Origin: Caldinitratiruptor microaerophilus
GTDB taxonomy: Bacteria; Bacillota; Sulfobacillia; Symbiobacteriales; ZC4RG38
Direction of reading: 5' to 3'
DNA: 64,000 nucleotides
Assembly (NCBI RefSeq): GCF_025999835.1
Contig: NZ_AP025628.1
Span: 248,001 to 312,000 of the forward strand
Shown here: piece by piece, positions 60,491 through 64,000 of the stretch
Layout: each line of letters starts with the position of its first letter
How positions within the stretch are numbered: the first letter of the stretch is position 1
The notes under the pieces: model-generated
Databases searched by the model: none
Told to the model about the DNA's origin: nothing
Seen by the model: the letters and a program-made list of their open reading frames with translations, nothing else
Program-made: the position numbers and the translations under genes

Positions 60491-61606
60491 ATGAAGCTCT
60501 ACGAGTACCTCGCCAAGTCCTTCCTGGCCGAGGCGGGTGTCCCGACCCCGAAGGGCAGGCTGGCGACCACGCCGGAGGAGGCCGAAGCCGCCGCCCGGGA
60601 GATCGGGCCGTGCGCGGTGAAGGCCCAGGTGCTGGTCGGCGGCCGGGGCAAGGCCGGGGGCATCAAGCTGGCCAGCACGCCCGAGGAGGCCCGGCAGCGC
60701 GCCGCCGAGATCCTCGGCATGAATCTGAAGGGCTACGTCGTGGAGAAGGTGTGGGTCGAGCAGCAACTCAACATCGACCGGGAGCTCTACCTCTCCATCA
60801 CCGTCGACGGCCAGACCCGGCAGCCCCTCGTCATCGCCTCCGCCCACGGTGGCGTGAACATCGAGGAGGTGCCGGAGGAGCACATCGTCAAGCGGAACGT
60901 CGACATCACGACGGGGCTCCTGCCCTTCCACGCCCGGGAGGTCGCCAGGCGGCTGGGGCTTTCCGGTAGCCTGGCGAAGCAGTTCGCCCAGATCCTCACG
61001 AACATGTACACGGTTTTCCGTCGCTATGACGCCGAGCTGGTGGAGATCAACCCGCTGGCGGTGGTCGGTGACCGGCTCGTCGCGGCGGACAGCCGCCTGA
61101 ACGTGGAAGACGATGCCCTCTTCCGCCACCCGGACCTGCCGAAGGTGGAGGAGGGCACTGAGCTGGAGCGGAAGGTGAAGGCGGCGGGCCTGGCCTTCGT
61201 GCAGCTCGACGGGGACATCGCCGTGATGGCCAACGGCGCCGGCATGGCGATGGGCACGCTCGATGTGCTCTCGCACTACGGCGGCCGGCCGGCCAACTTC
61301 CTCGACGCCGGCGGCGGGGCGAGCGTGGAGCCCACCGCCCAGGCGATCCGGTTCCTGCTGGAGACCCGGCCCAAGGCGATCCTGATCAACATCTTCGGCG
61401 GCATCACCCGCTGCGACGACGTCGCCCGGGCCATCATCCAGGTCAAGCAGAGCGAGGGCATCCCGGTGCCGCTGGTGGTCCGCCTCGTCGGCACGAACGA
61501 CGAGGAAGGGCGCCGCCTCCTGGCGGAGGCCGGGATCCACGCCTACACCGATATGGGCGAGGCCGCCCGTGCCGTGGTCGAGGCGGCCTACGGCAAGGGG
61601 GCTTGA
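60491..61606 (+). CDS. sucC: Succinyl-CoA ligase (ADP-forming) beta subunit
   Basis: 371 residues. ATP-grasp N-terminal domain beginning MKLYEYLAKSFLAEAGVPTPKG with KAQVLVGGRGKAGGIKLA, and the C-terminal CoA-ligase domain with ANFLDAGGGASVEP and FGGITRCDDVARA. Converts succinyl-CoA to succinate with ATP formation, or the reverse. Normal length. ATG follows GGAGGTGTAGGG; sucD follows after 6 bp. Malate-CoA ligase has the same architecture and cannot be excluded. Confidence 0.92.
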   Translation: MKLYEYLAKSFLAEAGVPTPKGRLATTPEEAEAAAREIGPCAVKAQVLVGGRGKAGGIKLASTPEEARQRAAEILGMNLKGYVVEKVWVEQQLNIDRELYLSITVDGQTRQPLVIASAHGGVNIEEVPEEHIVKRNVDITTGLLPFHAREVARRLGLSGSLAKQFAQILTNMYTVFRRYDAELVEINPLAVVGDRLVAADSRLNVEDDALFRHPDLPKVEEGTELERKVKAAGLAFVQLDGDIAVMANGAGMAMGTLDVLSHYGGRPANFLDAGGGASVEPTAQAIRFLLETRPKAILINIFGGITRCDDVARAIIQVKQSEGIPVPLVVRLVGTNDEEGRRLLAEAGIHAYTDMGEAARAVVEAAYGKGA

Positions 61607-61612
61607 GCGGGC

Positions 61613-62479
61613 ATGGCGGTGATCATCGACGAGAACACCCGGGTCGTCGTCCAGGGCATCACCGGGAACCAGGGGTCGTTCCACACCGGGCAGATGCTGG
61701 CCTTCGGCACCCGGGTCGTCGCCGGCGTCAACTTCGACAAGGCGGGGCAGGAAGTCCACGGGGTGCCCGTGGTCGCCACGGTGCACGAGGCCGTGGAGAA
61801 GTACGGCGCCAACGCCTCCGTGGTGTTCGTGCCGGCCCCGTTCGCCAAGGACGCCGCCTTCGAGGCCATCGACGCCGGGATCAAGGTCCTGGTCCTGATC
61901 CCGGAGCACATCCCGACCCAGGACGCCATGGAGATCATGGTGCTGGCCCAGCGCCACGGCGTCCGGGTGATCGGGCCGAACTGCTTCGGCATCATCTCGC
62001 CCGGCAAGTGCAAGATGGGCATCATGCCGAACCACATCTACAAGCCCGGGCCCGTCGGCATCGTCGCCCGCTCCGGCACCCTATCGTACGAGATCGCCTA
62101 CAACCTGACCCGGGCCGGCCTCGGCCAGACCACGGTGATCGGCATGGGCGGGGACCGGGTGATCGGCACGAACTTCGTCGAGGCCCTGAAGCTCTTCGAG
62201 GCTGACCCGGAGACGAAGGTCGTCGTCATGGTCGGCGAGATCGGCGGGATCCAGGAGGAAGTGGCCGCCGAGTACATCAAGACGATGTCCAAGCCCGTCG
62301 TCGCCTTCCTCGCCGGCAAGGCCGCCCCGCCCGGCAAGCGCATGGGGCACGCCGGGGCGATCATCGAGGGGAACCGGGGCACGTTCCAGTCGAAGGTCGA
62401 CGCCCTCACCGCCGCCGGCGCCAGCGTCGCCTCCCTGCCGTGGGAGGTGCCGGAGCTCGTGCGGCAGCGGCTGGGTTAG
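61613..62479 (+). CDS. sucD: Succinyl-CoA ligase (ADP-forming) alpha subunit
   Basis: 288 residues. CoA-binding start VVVQGITGNQGSFHTGQML, then GPNCFGIISPGKCKMGIMP, and the phosphorylated His in KRMGHAGAII. The family usually has NCPG where NCFG is seen, and a Pro-Trp-Glu segment replaces the usual end, so the protein is somewhat divergent. Coupled to sucC. A 12-bp hairpin follows. Confidence 0.91.
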   Translation: MAVIIDENTRVVVQGITGNQGSFHTGQMLAFGTRVVAGVNFDKAGQEVHGVPVVATVHEAVEKYGANASVVFVPAPFAKDAAFEAIDAGIKVLVLIPEHIPTQDAMEIMVLAQRHGVRVIGPNCFGIISPGKCKMGIMPNHIYKPGPVGIVARSGTLSYEIAYNLTRAGLGQTTVIGMGGDRVIGTNFVEALKLFEADPETKVVVMVGEIGGIQEEVAAEYIKTMSKPVVAFLAGKAAPPGKRMGHAGAIIEGNRGTFQSKVDALTAAGASVASLPWEVPELVRQRLG

Positions 62480-62512
62480 GCCAGCCGGGCCCAGGCCGGT
62501 CCGTGTGAATCC

Positions 62513-62549
62513 GCGAGGCGCCCAGGCCGGGGTGGCGTGGGCGCCTCGC
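62513..62549. terminator. Bidirectional terminator-like hairpin between sucD and the selenoprotein gene
   Basis: GCGAGGCGCCCA (62513-62524) and TGGGCGCCTCGC (62538-62549) form a perfect 12-bp stem between convergent genes. Confidence 0.6.
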
Positions 62550-62561
62550 TTCCTGAGCCGC

Positions 62562-63095
62562 TCAGCGGGTGACCTCCACCCGCAGGGCCACGGACATGCG
62601 GTTGAAGGCGTTGAAGGCCCCGACGGCCGCGACGAGCTCGATGATCTGCCCCTCGTCGAAGTGGGCGGTGAGGCGGCTCCACAGCTCGTCGTCGACGGGT
62701 TCGTTGCGGGTCATGCGCTCGGCCAGCTCGAGGGCCGTCTTCTCGCGGTCGGAGAAGGCCGGGCTGAGCTTCCAGAGCGCCAGGTCCGCCAGCCGTTCTT
62801 CGGAAGCTCCGGCGCGCCTTGCCAAGGCGCTGTGGGAGGCCTGTCAGTAGGCGCTGTCGTTGATCTGCGAGACCCGCAGGATGCACAGCTCCTTGAGCTG
62901 CACGTCCACCGTGCCCGTGTAGGTGACGGCGTGCAGCAGGTTGGCGTACGCCGTCATGATCTCGGGCCGCCGGGCCAGGGTGCGGAAGAGGTTGGGGATG
63001 TTGCCGCGCTCCTGCAGGAAGCGGTCGAAGACCGGGCGGGCGGCGGGGTCGACTTCCTCCGGGGCGAGCGCCCGCATCCGCGGGGGCAGGGACAT
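62562..63095 (-). CDS. AhpD-like (carboxymuconolactone decarboxylase family) selenoprotein
   Basis: 177 residues if the in-frame UGA at 62846-62844 is read as selenocysteine (residue 84). Both sides belong to one AhpD-like protein: PEEVDPAARPVFDRF and LKELCILRVSQIND before, SHSALARRAGASEERL and a helical C-terminus after. Glu69, Ser81, Sec84 and His88 match the spacing of Glu118, Cys130, Cys133 and His137 of mycobacterial AhpD, so Sec takes the place of the second redox Cys and Ser replaces the first. A SECIS-like hairpin follows the UGA, and SelB is encoded at 3785. AhpD-like selenoproteins are known from environmental surveys. ATG 63095 follows GAGGAGG. Probably a peroxide- or thiol-linked reductase, cotranscribed with the upstream methyltransferase. 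Confidence 0.88.
62807..62838 (-). promoter_or_regulatory. SECIS-like hairpin downstream of the in-frame UGA
   Basis: On the mRNA strand, GCGCCTT (62830-62824), loop GGC (62823-62821) and AAGGCGC (62820-62814) form a perfect 7-bp stem. Below an internal loop (CACA opposite GCC), CTCC (62838-62835) pairs with GGAG (62810-62807). Twenty nucleotides separate the UGA from the loop, and the loop begins with GG; both fit the known rules for bacterial SECIS elements recognised by SelB. Confidence 0.75.
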
Positions 63096-63174
63096 GGTGG
63101 GGCCTCCTCTCGATGGCGAACTGGCTCCCCACGGGGGTTCGACGGGTGGGGCAGCGGTTCCTGGCCGCCCCCGG

Positions 63175-63807
63175 TCACGCCCGGGCGGTGATCCGCTTCA
63201 CGAGGCGGCCGGACACGTTTTCCTCCTTGACGATCTCGAACCCGGCCCGGCGGATGTTCTCCACCGTCCGGCGGTTGATGTTCACCCCCGTGAGGCCGAC
63301 GCTGATCGGGTTGAGCAGGTCCATGAGCGTCCCGATGACGGGCGCGTCGATTCGGACGTGCTCCAGGAAGAAGGCCATGCCGCCCGGCTTCAGTACCCGG
63401 CGGATCTCCCGCAGGCCCAGGACGGGGTCGGGGACCGAGCAGAAGACGCACGTGGCGACGGCGGAGTCGAAGGTGTGATCCGGGAAGCCCATGCGCTGTG
63501 CGTCCATCTCCAGGAGGGTCACCGGCACCGGGCACAGGTGTGCGCGCCGGCGGGCCCGGGCGAGCATGGCCGGGCTGAAGTCGATGGCCGTCAGTTCGGT
63601 CACCCGGCCCGGGTCGTAGTAAGGCAGGTTCTTCCCCGTCCCCACGCCGACCTCCAGCACCTTGCCGAAAGCCTGGCCCACGACCGACCGGCGCCACTCC
63701 TCGCGGATCGCCCGGTCCATCGCGTCGTAGAAGATCGCGTTGCGGTTGTACCGGCGCCGGATCACCGCCGTGCGCCGCTCGTCCACGCTGCGGCCGGGCT
63801 CTGCCAA
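63175..63807 (-). CDS. SAM-dependent methyltransferase (UbiE / METTL7-like)
   Basis: 210 residues. Motif I is VLEVGVGTGKNLPYY (about residues 48-62), followed by TAIDFSPAMLARAR, then FDSAVATCVFCSVPDPVLGLREIRRVLKPGG (cited by its CVFCSVPDP core), typical of small UbiE-like and METTL7-like enzymes. The C-terminus has NPISVGLTGVNINRRTVENI. TTG 63807 follows GGGGAGGGA at ideal spacing. Lies 79 bp upstream of the selenoprotein gene on the same strand, suggesting an operon. Thiol or selenol methylation is an attractive but unproven role. Nothing is identified from 63808 to the window end. Confidence 0.85.
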   Translation of the reverse strand: MAEPGRSVDERRTAVIRRRYNRNAIFYDAMDRAIREEWRRSVVGQAFGKVLEVGVGTGKNLPYYDPGRVTELTAIDFSPAMLARARRRAHLCPVPVTLLEMDAQRMGFPDHTFDSAVATCVFCSVPDPVLGLREIRRVLKPGGMAFFLEHVRIDAPVIGTLMDLLNPISVGLTGVNINRRTVENIRRAGFEIVKEENVSGRLVKRITARA

Positions 63808-64000
63808 GGTGATCCCTCCCCGCGCTGCTCGGCGGTGTGAGCCACGCGCCTCTACGCCAAGTCTACCAGGGCCCGGGCGAGCCCGCAAAGGAAGGGCCGG
63901 CGCGGGTGGCGTAATGTAAGGGACAGGCCCTGCCGCCTGCGTAACCGGATCCGGCGGCCGGCCGTTACAAGGGTGGGCCGCCCACAGGGGGGATGGCCGT

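Noticed and set aside
62562-63095. Two separate small genes, or a nonsense-mutated pseudogene
   Set aside because: The UGA lies precisely at the catalytic Cys position, a SECIS-like hairpin follows, the downstream part lacks its own ribosome site and selB is present.

Overview
The window is about 70% G+C, with GTG and TTG starts nearly as common as ATG and strong purine-rich ribosome sites. It carries several hallmarks of Firmicutes: MurT/GatD, YybS- and YpjA-like membrane proteins, a T-box leader on proBA and an OpuC osmolyte transporter. It most resembles a high-GC, probably thermophilic Clostridia-type organism of the Symbiobacterium/Caldinitratiruptor kind; this is an inference from gene content, not a database match. 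No rRNA, tRNA, CRISPR array, insertion sequence or phage gene was seen.

Layout. 1-6.6 kb: end of murT, gatD, a YybS-like protein, trxB, the selenocysteine elongation factor selB and a response-regulator-like protein. 6.6-12 kb: three consecutive M42 peptidase genes (the third has lost its metal ligands), tatC, a ROK glucokinase and a thioesterase. 12-16.5 kb (minus strand): moxR, DUF58 and transglutaminase operon. 16.7-20.4 kb: YpjA-like protein, copper-type csoR, a methyltransferase, two small Phe/Pro-rich proteins and glycerate kinase. 20.4-24.4 kb: icd, mdh and a eukaryote-like citrate synthase. 24.5-31.2 kb: ftsH, T-box plus proBA, an IclR regulator and fumC. 31.3-46.4 kb: an accessory catabolic block with LysR, a YeiH-type exporter, MmgE/PrpD, two dehydrogenases, TctCBA, an IorAB-like oxidoreductase, a DASS carrier, a DapA-like aldolase and a tungsten-type aldehyde oxidoreductase. 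46.6-50.1 kb: opuC operon. 50-56.8 kb: mixed single genes, including a thiamine-diphosphate enzyme remnant and an enantioselective-type amidase. 57-62.5 kb: class I fumarase, a dicarboxylate carrier and sucCD. 62.5-63.8 kb (minus strand): a methyltransferase and a probable AhpD-like selenoprotein.

The main discovery candidate is the selenoprotein. At 62562-63095 (minus) one reading frame is interrupted only by an in-frame UGA, placed exactly where AhpD-family proteins carry their second redox cysteine. A hairpin with a GGC apical loop starts 13 nt after the UGA, as in bacterial SECIS elements, and the same window encodes SelB, the factor that would decode it. Conventional annotation would break this gene into two pieces.

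Central metabolism is well represented: citrate synthase, isocitrate dehydrogenase, succinyl-CoA ligase, both fumarase classes and malate dehydrogenase lie in four separate transcription units. The accessory block would feed this cycle by importing carboxylates and oxidising 2-hydroxy acids, 2-oxo acids and aldehydes with NAD and ferredoxin.
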